Shown here piece by piece: positions 32,250 to 40,668 of a stretch of 48,069 bases of DNA; the stretch's first letter is position 1, and every line of letters begins with the position of its first letter. Source of the stretch: a virus; the IMG/VR virus record IMGVR_UViG_3300042398_000275, positions 1 through 48,069 of that record; one strand, given 5' to 3'. A program made the translations under genes and the position numbers. Below the pieces are notes generated by a model. That model saw only the letters and a list, made by a program, of their open reading frames with translations. It ran no database searches and was not told where the DNA came from.

Positions 32250-33521
32250 ATGGATAAAGTAACAGTTGAAAGCTTAGTCAAACATGGCAAGCATTTCTGC
32301 GTATTGCCCTGGGTGCATTTTCATTCATGGCCTGATGGTCGTGTTATGCCTTGCTGTATCGCAGACAGCAATATGCCCGTAGCCGATCTTAAAAACGGTG
32401 AGTCTATCATCAATATGATGAATAGCGAGGACTATAAGAAACTGCGTAGCGCAATGATGAACGATGAGCCGGTTGACGCTTGTAAGCGTTGCTATGACTT
32501 AGAGTTAATGGGTACATGGACAATGCGTCAAAGTCACAATAAGCGTAAAGGTCTAGAGTATGTAGATTATATCGCAGACAGTACATTAGATGACGGAAGT
32601 CTCATTGACTTTGAAATGAAGTACATGGACTTACGTTTCAGTAATATCTGTAACATGAAATGTCGCAGTTGTGGACCTGGCTGCTCTAGTCTATGGGCAC
32701 AAGAATTTATAGACCGTGTTGATATGGACAACTATAAGAAGTATTTCAACACAACTAAGGTAGTAGTTAACGCATCAGAAGAAATGGACTTTATGAACAA
32801 ACTAAAGCCCTATCTAAATGACGTTACAGAAGTATATTTTGCAGGTGGTGAGATTGTCATTACTCCAGAGCACTATGAATGCTTAGACTACTGGATTGAA
32901 AACGGAATTAACGAAACAATTGAGTTGACTTATACAACAAACTTCAGTACATTGAAGGGCTATAAGGACAATGACTTGATTGAATATTGGAAGAAATTCC
33001 CTAAACTGAAGATTTGGGCATCACTTGACGCACATGGTGATGTTGCTGAATGCATCAGAAAGGGTACAGATTGGGATCGTATTGTTAAAAATATCAAGTT
33101 AGTTAAAGAGCAAGTTCCGCATGCTGAATTTCAGATTACTCCAACTATCAGCATTTGGAACGTGTTCACATTCCCTGACTTCTTTGACTACATGGTCAAC
33201 GAAGGGTTTATTGATACTAAGAGTAGCCCCCGCTTCAACTTAGCAACTAACCCATGGTATGCTAACATTATGATCCTACCCGTTAGTGTAAAGCGCAGAC
33301 TGGCAGAGTTGTATCGTGTCTATCAGAATAGATACAAAGATAACATTGATATCTACAATGGATTCAAGATGATTATCTATAACTTGACAGTTGGTGATGA
33401 GAACAAAGAGGGTATCTTAGAGTTCATCAAGTTCAATGAGGAGCTTGATGTATATCGTAAAGAAAAACTAGAAGAAATCGTACCAGAACTTAAAGAGGTG
33501 TTTGATTGGGCAAGAAACTAA
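32250..33521 (+). CDS. Twitch-domain radical SAM protein, paralogue 3 (GGEI variant)
   Basis: 423 residues, clearly related to the preceding protein: C17 (HFCVLPWVHFH), C35-C36 (VMPCCIAD) and C78-x2-C81 (DACKRCYD) for the auxiliary cluster, then C134-x3-C138-x2-C141 (NICNMKCRSC) with an extra C145 close by. The following motif reads AGGEIVIT instead of the usual GGEP; the acidic residue that binds SAM is kept, so it may still be active. A segment LKIWASLDAHGDVAE corresponds to LSCSIDHYGERAE of paralogue 2. Two bases separate it from the gene upstream, with TTGGAG as ribosome site, and its end overlaps the next gene by 16 bases. Confidence 0.83.
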   Translation: MDKVTVESLVKHGKHFCVLPWVHFHSWPDGRVMPCCIADSNMPVADLKNGESIINMMNSEDYKKLRSAMMNDEPVDACKRCYDLELMGTWTMRQSHNKRKGLEYVDYIADSTLDDGSLIDFEMKYMDLRFSNICNMKCRSCGPGCSSLWAQEFIDRVDMDNYKKYFNTTKVVVNASEEMDFMNKLKPYLNDVTEVYFAGGEIVITPEHYECLDYWIENGINETIELTYTTNFSTLKGYKDNDLIEYWKKFPKLKIWASLDAHGDVAECIRKGTDWDRIVKNIKLVKEQVPHAEFQITPTISIWNVFTFPDFFDYMVNEGFIDTKSSPRFNLATNPWYANIMILPVSVKRRLAELYRVYQNRYKDNIDIYNGFKMIIYNLTVGDENKEGILEFIKFNEELDVYRKEKLEEIVPELKEVFDWARN

Positions 33522-34498
33522 TAGCTGTTGAAGCACCCGAGAAGTACATTGCTATTACATGGCAAGTAAACAACTTCTGTAACTTTAAGTGCAGTTACTG
33601 CAATCCGGGCAACTGGGGAGGCAGTAATCGTAACGAAGGTAACTTAGACAAGTACTTAGAGAACTTGGGTGTAATCGTTAATCGTTATCGTGCCGCAGGA
33701 TACAAGAACTTCAAGTTCTTCTTCAGTGGTGGAGAACCTACAGCTTGGGAGAATTTCATTCCTATCTGTGAATGGATTCACAAGACACTACCCAAGAGTA
33801 CTCTAGCGGTTAATACTAATCTAAGTCGTCCTACAGCATGGTGGGAAAAGCACTATCATTTATTTGACGATATTGTAGCAAGCTTTCACGTAGAGTTTGC
33901 AGACAAGAAACGCTATGAGACCAACAGTATATTCTTATGCGACAAGGTCAACTATCTGTCTACAAAGATGCTAATGCACGAAGAAAGGTTTTGGGAAGTC
34001 GTTGAATTTGCAGAGCATTTGAAGACAGTCATGCCTAATTACTTTATTGAGTGGACTCCGTTATATGATGAATTAAATCACGTAACCGGTCCGTGGCAAT
34101 ATAAAGATGAAGCTAAGACAGAATTCTTTAAGACACACAATTGCGAAATGCAATTTACCCGTGACAAGCCAAATAAACGCACAGAAAACACAGTGAGTTA
34201 TAATCGTTATGAGGACAATTCGTCACAGGTTTGTAATGCTAACGACCTAATCGTTACAGGACAGAACTTCTACAAAGGATGGAATTGTAACGTGGGTGAC
34301 TGCGTGTTCATAAATACCATTGGCGATGTTAGTCTTGCAAGTTGCGGCCTAGGGGGATATGTAGGTAATATATTAGACGATATCTCACGTGTAGGCCCCA
34401 AACAAATCGTGTGTAGAAAAGAAATGTGCATGTGTGGCACGGATATTATTATTCCCAAATTTGATGGTGAATGGATGGATTTAAATGGAAATAAATGA
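33506..34498 (+). CDS. Radical SAM protein with C-terminal cysteine cluster (TTG start)
   Basis: 330 residues. The SAM cluster lies close to the N-terminus at C25-x3-C29-x2-C32 (NFCNFKCSYC), followed by FSGGEPTAWENF. It has no N-terminal twitch region. Instead, eight or so cysteines gather in the last 100 residues (SQVC, WNCNVGDC, ASCGLGG, VCRKEMCMCG), resembling a SPASM-type auxiliary cluster domain. This places it in a different radical SAM subfamily from its three neighbours. The TTG at 33506 is chosen because the frame has no nearby in-frame ATG and GAGGTG lies five bases before it. It overlaps the gene upstream by 16 bases and the next by 14. Substrate unknown. Confidence 0.78.
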   Translation: MGKKLIAVEAPEKYIAITWQVNNFCNFKCSYCNPGNWGGSNRNEGNLDKYLENLGVIVNRYRAAGYKNFKFFFSGGEPTAWENFIPICEWIHKTLPKSTLAVNTNLSRPTAWWEKHYHLFDDIVASFHVEFADKKRYETNSIFLCDKVNYLSTKMLMHEERFWEVVEFAEHLKTVMPNYFIEWTPLYDELNHVTGPWQYKDEAKTEFFKTHNCEMQFTRDKPNKRTENTVSYNRYEDNSSQVCNANDLIVTGQNFYKGWNCNVGDCVFINTIGDVSLASCGLGGYVGNILDDISRVGPKQIVCRKEMCMCGTDIIIPKFDGEWMDLNGNK

Positions 34499-35807
34499 CA
34501 GTACTCCTGTAAAGATTGTATATAATTGGATCGGGCCACGTGGCCCTATTATCAATACAGAGCTACCAAACATATTAAGCTTTGCTAACGTTGGTGAGTC
34601 ATCGTTTGTTAACAGCAACAGATTCTGGGCTGACGATATATACTGGCGTGTATTCATGCACAGTGGCAATTATCCTATTAGCCCTTCATACAATATAGAT
34701 GATAAAGACGCATTCATTTTTCCTTATACATTAGCCTGGCGCGTTCAATTTCATAATTACTTCTTAAGTGATGGTGGTATCATGGAATTTAGTCATACCC
34801 CTAATCATGTTATTCATCAAGTGAGACATCATAACGGATTTTTCTTAATTGATTACTCGCCTGAAGCTTGGGTGCAAGACAATCAACTACAAGTCATGCA
34901 TAGTTATTTCCAACACTTTAATAAGATTAACATGGGCAAAGTTATCTACATCACAGGATGTATGAACGCTCAAGAAATATACGATAATTGGTGCAATAGA
35001 AACGGTATTCCCGATCATCCTATGTTCCGTATGATTATGGTTCCGTTCCCCATTAGTCAACATTCTATTAGTTGTCAATTAGATCAAGTAGAAGAACCTG
35101 TATATGATGAAAATACTATCCCTGAAAAGGTTTTTCTATGCTGGAATCGTAGATTCAGAAATCATCGTACACAGTTAGCACTTGCATTAGATAAAGCCGG
35201 ACTAGTTGATCGTAGCTATTATAGCATGAATTTAATTGATCCAGAGATGAATAGTCTACAATTTAAAAGCACAGTAGACGTTTATTACAACCCAATGTTA
35301 GGTTTAACGGGTCAGGACGCTGAACAATTCATTAGTAAATTACCATTATCAATTGATAGTGAGACTGATATTATGCGTATGTGTGGTGACTTTGACAGAG
35401 CCGCAAAAGACTTCTACTCTAATAGTTTAGTCAGTATCATTACAGAGACTAACTTTGAACTAAGCGAATTAACTGCTACTGAAAAGACATGGAAGCCTGC
35501 GAAAGAAAAACACCCGTTTATCATGGTAGGTGCCGCAGGTGCATTGCGTACATTACGTGAGTTTGGCTTTCAAACGTTTGATGAATTTTGGGATGAATCA
35601 TATGATGATATTGAAGATCCTAGACAACGACTATATAAGATAGTGCAAGTTTGTAAAGAGATTGGTTCATGGACTCCAGAACAAATACTTGATTTCAAAC
35701 GCAGGGTAAAACCTATAGTAGAACACAACTACCAAATGTTGAAAACAAATACAGCTAAACGTGTAGCAGATAAAATTAGAACAGAAATGGCAAAGAGGAT
35801 AAAATGA
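34485..35807 (+). CDS. EKT/YDDIED-domain protein, probable GT-B-like glycosyltransferase (1)
   Basis: 440 residues. The N-terminal half (Trp/His/Phe-rich, for example NYPISPSY and HHNGFFLIDYSPE) is not recognised. The C-terminal half has two linked blocks shared with three other proteins here: a N-x(5)-HR block (CWNRRFRNHRTQLALALDKA) and an EKT block with E333 (TATEKTWKPAKEKHPFIMVG, then LREFGFQTFDEF and ESYDDIEDPRQR). The order (ET in ITETNF, then TEKT, then a hydrophobic PF-I strand) resembles the donor-binding end of GT-B enzymes such as GT10 fucosyltransferases; that link is inference. It starts 14 bases inside the radical SAM gene and ends with an ATGA overlap into the epimerase gene. 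Confidence 0.55.
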   Translation: MEINDSTPVKIVYNWIGPRGPIINTELPNILSFANVGESSFVNSNRFWADDIYWRVFMHSGNYPISPSYNIDDKDAFIFPYTLAWRVQFHNYFLSDGGIMEFSHTPNHVIHQVRHHNGFFLIDYSPEAWVQDNQLQVMHSYFQHFNKINMGKVIYITGCMNAQEIYDNWCNRNGIPDHPMFRMIMVPFPISQHSISCQLDQVEEPVYDENTIPEKVFLCWNRRFRNHRTQLALALDKAGLVDRSYYSMNLIDPEMNSLQFKSTVDVYYNPMLGLTGQDAEQFISKLPLSIDSETDIMRMCGDFDRAAKDFYSNSLVSIITETNFELSELTATEKTWKPAKEKHPFIMVGAAGALRTLREFGFQTFDEFWDESYDDIEDPRQRLYKIVQVCKEIGSWTPEQILDFKRRVKPIVEHNYQMLKTNTAKRVADKIRTEMAKRIK

Positions 35808-36781
35808 AAAAGATACTAGTATGTGGTGCAGGTGGATTCATTGGATCTCACTTAGTAAAAAAGTTAAGAGAAGATGGGCATTACGTAATTGGCGCTGATT
35901 TAAAAGCACCAATTTATGAGCCTACGGCTGCTAATGAATTTCACATAATGGATTTACGTGACCAACGTAGAGTTAGTAAACTACTTAATGGTACAATTGA
36001 TGAAATATATCAATTAGCAGCCGACATGGGCGGTGCCGGATATGTATTTACCGGTGAGCACGATGCTGATATCATGCACAACAGTGCAATGATTAATCTA
36101 AACATACTAGACGAAATGCGTACTAAAGGTGTTAAAAAGATATTCTATAGTAGTTCAGCATGTATGTATCCTGAACACAATCAACTAGACCCCGATAATC
36201 CATTACTAAGTGAAGATAGTGCGTACCCTGCAAATCCAGACAGTGAGTATGGATGGGAGAAACTATTCAGTGAAAGACTTTATCTAGCATACGCTAAGAA
36301 CTATGGAATCGATGTACGTATTGCACGATTTCATAATATATTTGGCACGCAAGGATCATGGAATAATGGTAAAGAGAAAGCACCAGCGGCTCTTTGCAGA
36401 AAAGTAGCAACCGTCGAGTCCGGAGGAACAATTGAAATATGGGGTCCGGGCACTCAAACACGTAGCTTTCTATATGTAGATGATTGTGTAGAAGGTATAC
36501 AGCGTTTGATGAGTAGTAACTTCACAGGCCCAGTTAATCTGGGCAGTGAACGTATGATTAGTATTAATAATCTAGTGTATCTGATTGCTGAACTAATTGG
36601 TAAAGAAGTGAACATACAGAACGTACCGGGCCCAATGGGTGTCATGGGACGTAATAGTGATAATAGACTTATTAGAGAAAAACTAAACTGGGCACCACAA
36701 GACAATTTAGAGGATGGTTTGTTAAAAACATACGATTGGATTTTAGAACAAATCGAACAAGGTAAACAGGATGATAAATGA
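35804..36781 (+). CDS. GDP-mannose 3,5-epimerase-like NAD-dependent SDR
   Basis: 325 residues, full length for an extended short-chain dehydrogenase. The NAD motif is G8-x2-G11-x2-G14 (GAGGFIGS). The active-site pattern is C120 in YSSSACMYPE, Y149-x3-K153 (YGWEK) and K192 in GKEKAPAALCRK, matching the catalytic Cys, Tyr/Lys and Lys of plant GDP-mannose 3,5-epimerase; the ADMGGAG, ARFHNIFG, TQTRSFLYVDDCVEG and GRNSDN stretches also fit that family closely. The expected reaction is GDP-mannose to GDP-L-galactose or GDP-L-gulose in the cytoplasm. Both ends overlap neighbours by ATGA, with GAGGAT as ribosome site. A related GDP-sugar epimerase or dehydratase remains possible, but the GME-specific blocks make this one of the best-supported enzymes here. 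Confidence 0.83.
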   Translation: MKKILVCGAGGFIGSHLVKKLREDGHYVIGADLKAPIYEPTAANEFHIMDLRDQRRVSKLLNGTIDEIYQLAADMGGAGYVFTGEHDADIMHNSAMINLNILDEMRTKGVKKIFYSSSACMYPEHNQLDPDNPLLSEDSAYPANPDSEYGWEKLFSERLYLAYAKNYGIDVRIARFHNIFGTQGSWNNGKEKAPAALCRKVATVESGGTIEIWGPGTQTRSFLYVDDCVEGIQRLMSSNFTGPVNLGSERMISINNLVYLIAELIGKEVNIQNVPGPMGVMGRNSDNRLIREKLNWAPQDNLEDGLLKTYDWILEQIEQGKQDDK

Positions 36782-37863
36782 CAAGAGCATATATCATTCA
36801 ACTTTGGCCCCCACAACGGTATGATTATTTTATACCTATAGTTCAAGATATAAAAGAAAAAAACCCTGACAAAATTCTAGTATTTTCGTTGGGGGAAATT
36901 AATGTAGAGTACATATATCAATATTTGTTTCCTGATATCCAAGATTGGCTTATTAAGAACAACAAGTACATGTATATTCTTTGGGCCGGCCCAGATTTAG
37001 AACTGTATCCGCATATTATGTGCGTAAACACACTAGGATCAACATGGGGAAACGTTTCAAATGTTCGCGGGCTTACGAAACAGTACGGTGAACCCGATCT
37101 ATCTAATTGTACCAAATTATTTACATCATATAATAACAATGCTAAATTTGAACGCAAATACTTTGTAGATAAGTGTGCTGAGTATGATTTAATTAAAGAC
37201 GGAATTGTAACGTATAGATATCCCGATAACAAGACCAATCCTCACTATGAATGGAAATATCATGACGGATCTGTATTATTTGATGAGCCAAACTTTAAAT
37301 TAGATGCTAGTGCTGAATTTAGTGCAGGGGGATTGCCTAAACGCTATTTCGAAGGGTTTATTGATATAGTATGTGAAACTGATAGCCGTAACGGATTCTT
37401 TATACCAACAGAAAAGACTGCTAAACCTTGGGGAGCAATGAAGCCCTACTTAGTTATTAGTAGTATGAATTATCATCGTTGGTTATACGAAGAATACGGT
37501 ATTGAAATGTATGACGAACTATTTGACTATAAATTTGACAACGAGCCGAATCTGAGAACTCGCATTAATTTTATAGTCTATAACCTTATAAAACTACGTG
37601 CTAAATTTAACAAAAATCCAAATCTTATGTTAGAGATATATGAAAAAATAAAGCCGAAATTAAAACGAAACCGTACTACGGCTTTAAATATCATGCAGAC
37701 ACTTAGAGAAAAAAACAAGTTAATACCTGAATGTTTACAGTTCATAACTAAAGAATCTGATTATGAATTGTTAGGTGAAGTGAATAATTCTCAGGGAGGA
37801 TTGCATTTTTTAACAGACAAAGAATGGCACTTGGACTCCAGGTTCTTTTGGGAAAAGTTATGA
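36778..37863 (+). CDS. EKT-domain protein, probable GT-B-like glycosyltransferase (2)
   Basis: 361 residues. It opens with RAYIIQLWPPQRYDYFIPI and has a middle block FTSYNNNAKFERKYFVDK followed by YDLIKDGIVTYRYP, the counterpart of the N-x(5)-HR block in its relatives, though with ER in place of HR. The EKT block is at E212: FIPTEKTAKPWGAMKPYLVI, then EEYGIEMYDELFDYKFDNEP. The acidic YDDIED stretch is here DYKFDNEP. It lies directly behind the GDP-mannose epimerase-like gene (ATGA overlap), so a GDP-sugar donor is an attractive but unproven guess. The end overlaps the SGNH gene by ATGA. Confidence 0.55.
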   Translation: MTRAYIIQLWPPQRYDYFIPIVQDIKEKNPDKILVFSLGEINVEYIYQYLFPDIQDWLIKNNKYMYILWAGPDLELYPHIMCVNTLGSTWGNVSNVRGLTKQYGEPDLSNCTKLFTSYNNNAKFERKYFVDKCAEYDLIKDGIVTYRYPDNKTNPHYEWKYHDGSVLFDEPNFKLDASAEFSAGGLPKRYFEGFIDIVCETDSRNGFFIPTEKTAKPWGAMKPYLVISSMNYHRWLYEEYGIEMYDELFDYKFDNEPNLRTRINFIVYNLIKLRAKFNKNPNLMLEIYEKIKPKLKRNRTTALNIMQTLREKNKLIPECLQFITKESDYELLGEVNNSQGGLHFLTDKEWHLDSRFFWEKL

Positions 37864-38744
37864 AGAAAAAATATATTGTAGGTTTAGGATGCAGTTGGAC
37901 TCAAGGTGAAGGCGGGTACCCTGAGCATATATGGAATGAACACAATGGACATGTTCAATTACGTGGAGTCCCCGACCAACATTTACGTGTATATGAGCAT
38001 GAAAACAGTTGGGTCAACGTACTAAGCCGAGATCATTTTCCTGAATATACACCTATAAACTTAGGTGCACGTGGTATAGGAAACAATGCCGCTGTACATC
38101 AATTGCACTTTTGTGATAGAATAGACTGGGCCAATAGTGAGGGCTATATTGTTCTATTATTGAGTGGGTTTGAACGTTATGACTTTTTCCATCAGACTCC
38201 TAGATATAAGAACAATCATGATGACGGGTACAGCAACGGTGATTATACACACTATAAGTGGAGAACAGCTTGGCCTATCTCAGGTGAAGGTGGCGAAGAA
38301 GAACCTCTATGGGCTATATACGGTAAAATGTTATGGAGTGAACAATTCCAAGCAAGCAGTCAATTAATGGCTTTATTAGACTTACAGACATTCGCTAAAG
38401 CACACGGGTTTAAAGTCATTGTAGCTAACGCATTTAATCAATATCCTAAGAAAAATGCACTTGATGGTGTACAAACTTACATTATACAACAAACCGGTAG
38501 AATGGCTATGAAATTCGACTGGTCTACATATCTACACACTAAGACAGAATATACCGCAATGGTGCAACGACTAGTTGAACTTGACGGATTGATGAATCCA
38601 CAAGACTGGGGAGGTCATTACGAGTTCTATCAAAAGAGGGCATGGCCTGCTAAATACTTGACTAATTGTATCCATCCTACAATAGAGGGTTACAAGTTCA
38701 TCGCTAAAGAATTATCTCAATTTATAAAGACCTACCATGCATAA
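37860..38744 (+). CDS. SGNH/GDSL-type hydrolase 1
   Basis: 294 residues. The first block GLGCSWTQGEGG places S12 as the nucleophile of an SGNH-type esterase; NLGARGIGNNAA is the second block with its Gly and Asn; and NCIHPTIEGYKFI near the end gives H272 in the last block, where the usual Asp three residues earlier is Asn. SGNH enzymes add or remove acyl groups on sugars and lipids. There is no signal peptide, so it should act in the cytoplasm, for example on a nucleotide sugar or glycan. I chose the ATG at 37860 (ATGA overlap with the preceding stop); an in-frame ATG 36 bases earlier would add an unlikely 12 residues. Confidence 0.65.
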   Translation: MKKKYIVGLGCSWTQGEGGYPEHIWNEHNGHVQLRGVPDQHLRVYEHENSWVNVLSRDHFPEYTPINLGARGIGNNAAVHQLHFCDRIDWANSEGYIVLLLSGFERYDFFHQTPRYKNNHDDGYSNGDYTHYKWRTAWPISGEGGEEEPLWAIYGKMLWSEQFQASSQLMALLDLQTFAKAHGFKVIVANAFNQYPKKNALDGVQTYIIQQTGRMAMKFDWSTYLHTKTEYTAMVQRLVELDGLMNPQDWGGHYEFYQKRAWPAKYLTNCIHPTIEGYKFIAKELSQFIKTYHA

Positions 38745-40668
38745 GAAAAAGAAAATCAGTTTTGTTAGTCCCAATTTTCAACAAGGTCCGAAAGAATTAA
38801 ACGCCTTCTATCTTCCATATAGTACAGGCGTTCTTTGGAGCTATGTAAATCAATTCCCTATCGTACAAGATAACTATGAATTAGGTGAATTTGTATGGCG
38901 CCGCGAAGAAATCGCCAAAGTAGCAGAAGAATTAAAAGACAGCGATGTAGTCTGCTTCAGTTGCTATGTATGGAATCGTAGCTATACTACAGAACTTGGT
39001 AAAGCAATTAAAGCACTCAATCCAAACGTATTCATGATTGGTGGCGGCCCTGAATTTCCTATTGAAAAAGCAGATATATTTGAACGTTATTACTTCCTAG
39101 ACATTTGTGTAAAGCTTGAAGGTGAAAAAACATTCAGACGCATATTAGAGGAACATGTAAAAGAAACACCTGACTATAAATCAATTGCAGGTATGCTAGT
39201 AAATGAGAACGGTGTACCTTTTAATACAGGTGACACTGTTCGTATTGACGATTTAGACACTATTCCTAGTCCTTATTTAACAGGCGTGTTTGACAAATTA
39301 ATGACTAAGTATCCTGAGATACGTTGGAACGGCACACTAGAAACAAACCGTGGATGCCCTTATGCATGTACGTTTTGTGACTGGGGTAGCTTAACATATA
39401 ACAAAGTAAAGATATTCGACCTACAACGTGTGTTTGATGAACTAGAATGGATGGGTTCAAATAACTTTGACTTTATCAGTATTACAGATGCTAACTTTGG
39501 TATCTTTGCTGAACGTGATAGCATGATTGCTGATAAACTAATTGAAGTACAAAAGAAGTATGGTAACCCACGTGCATATACAATTGCTTGGGCCAAGAAT
39601 CAAAAGAAAGAAGTTGTTGATATTGTTAAGAAATTGATTTACGAAGGTGGAAGTAAATTAGGATTAAACTTATCAGTACAAACAATGGACGAGAACACAC
39701 TTGAGATTATCAAGCGTAAAAACCTAGATACAAACAAGATTGAAGATGTATTTGCATTGTGCGAAGAAAACAATATTCCATTGTATACAGAACTAATTCT
39801 AGGCTTGCCCGGTGAGACACTAAACAGTTGGAAAGAAAACTTCTCTAGACTGTATAAAGCAGGTAATCACACAGGTATTACTGTATATCAAGCCCAATTG
39901 CTTGAGAATGCAGAGATGAATTTAACACAGCGTAAGATGTATAAGCTTGAAGGTGGTATGGTATATGACTATCTTGCCGGCTCATATAACGAATATAACT
40001 TAGCTGAGGGTGTAGAGATTGTTGTTAGTACACGTGATTTACCTCCACCCAAGATGTTACAAGCACAATTATACAGTTGGTTTCAAAATACATTCCATAT
40101 TAACGGAATAACCAACTATATTTCTAGATTATTGTTCAAGAAATTTGGCATAGAGTATAGAGATTTCTATGATAAACTCTATGCGTATGTTGAAAACGAT
40201 CCATGGTATAAGAGTGAGATTGAAAGAATTACAGAGCATTATGGACATTGGGGTAAGCGTGGGAAGATTCAGCATGAACTAGTTGAGGGTATGGAGATTC
40301 ACGGTTGGAACTTGATTCACAGTACAATCATTATTTTACAGAGTTTGCACAAACATAAGCATACCTTTGAACTAATTGAGAGATTCATGCGTCAAGAATA
40401 TCCATTGGAAGAATCATTACATCAAGATATTATGAAACTACAGCGTAACTATTTGATTGACCATGCAGAGACTCAGAGTTATCCAAAGACATTAGATTTT
40501 AATCACGATATATTTGGGTATTTACAGGGTCAAAATGAATTAGAAGTTCCTTCTAGTTATATATTTGAATTCCCTGAGGATAAGGATATGTCATTGCAAA
40601 AGTTCTGTGAACAGATTTTCTTTGCAAGACGTAGAAACTTTGGAAAGGCATGGGTTTCTAGAAAATGA
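38737..40668 (+). CDS. Radical SAM protein, B12-binding-domain type
   Basis: 643 residues. Residues ~5-140 look like the Rossmann-like B12-binding domain found in such proteins (DVVCFSCYVWN, then FMIGGGPEFP), but the DxHxxG cobalamin motif is not visible, so B12 may not be bound. The SAM cluster is C207-x3-C211-x2-C214 (NRGCPYACTFC), followed by ISITDANFGIF and the strand LILGLPGET. The last 180 residues are helical and unrecognised, with many His and Trp. Members of this class make C-C bonds, methylations or ring changes; the substrate here is unknown. It overlaps the SGNH gene by 8 bases and the next gene by ATGA. Confidence 0.75.
   Translation: MHKKKKISFVSPNFQQGPKELNAFYLPYSTGVLWSYVNQFPIVQDNYELGEFVWRREEIAKVAEELKDSDVVCFSCYVWNRSYTTELGKAIKALNPNVFMIGGGPEFPIEKADIFERYYFLDICVKLEGEKTFRRILEEHVKETPDYKSIAGMLVNENGVPFNTGDTVRIDDLDTIPSPYLTGVFDKLMTKYPEIRWNGTLETNRGCPYACTFCDWGSLTYNKVKIFDLQRVFDELEWMGSNNFDFISITDANFGIFAERDSMIADKLIEVQKKYGNPRAYTIAWAKNQKKEVVDIVKKLIYEGGSKLGLNLSVQTMDENTLEIIKRKNLDTNKIEDVFALCEENNIPLYTELILGLPGETLNSWKENFSRLYKAGNHTGITVYQAQLLENAEMNLTQRKMYKLEGGMVYDYLAGSYNEYNLAEGVEIVVSTRDLPPPKMLQAQLYSWFQNTFHINGITNYISRLLFKKFGIEYRDFYDKLYAYVENDPWYKSEIERITEHYGHWGKRGKIQHELVEGMEIHGWNLIHSTIIILQSLHKHKHTFELIERFMRQEYPLEESLHQDIMKLQRNYLIDHAETQSYPKTLDFNHDIFGYLQGQNELEVPSSYIFEFPEDKDMSLQKFCEQIFFARRRNFGKAWVSRK

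Noticed and set aside
34533-34546. Perfect 14-base palindrome GGGCCACGTGGCCC near the start of an EKT gene
   Set aside because: It encodes a GPRGP stretch in frame, occurs once, and has no partner sites or promoter around it, so it is most likely chance.
37824-37859. Earlier in-frame ATG for the first SGNH hydrolase
   Set aside because: The extra 12 residues precede the natural MKKKYIVGLGCS start and lack the ATGA junction.
38737-39366. Cobalamin dependence of the 643-aa radical SAM protein
   Set aside because: The Rossmann-like N-terminal domain is there but I could not find a DxHxxG motif, so B12 use is not claimed.
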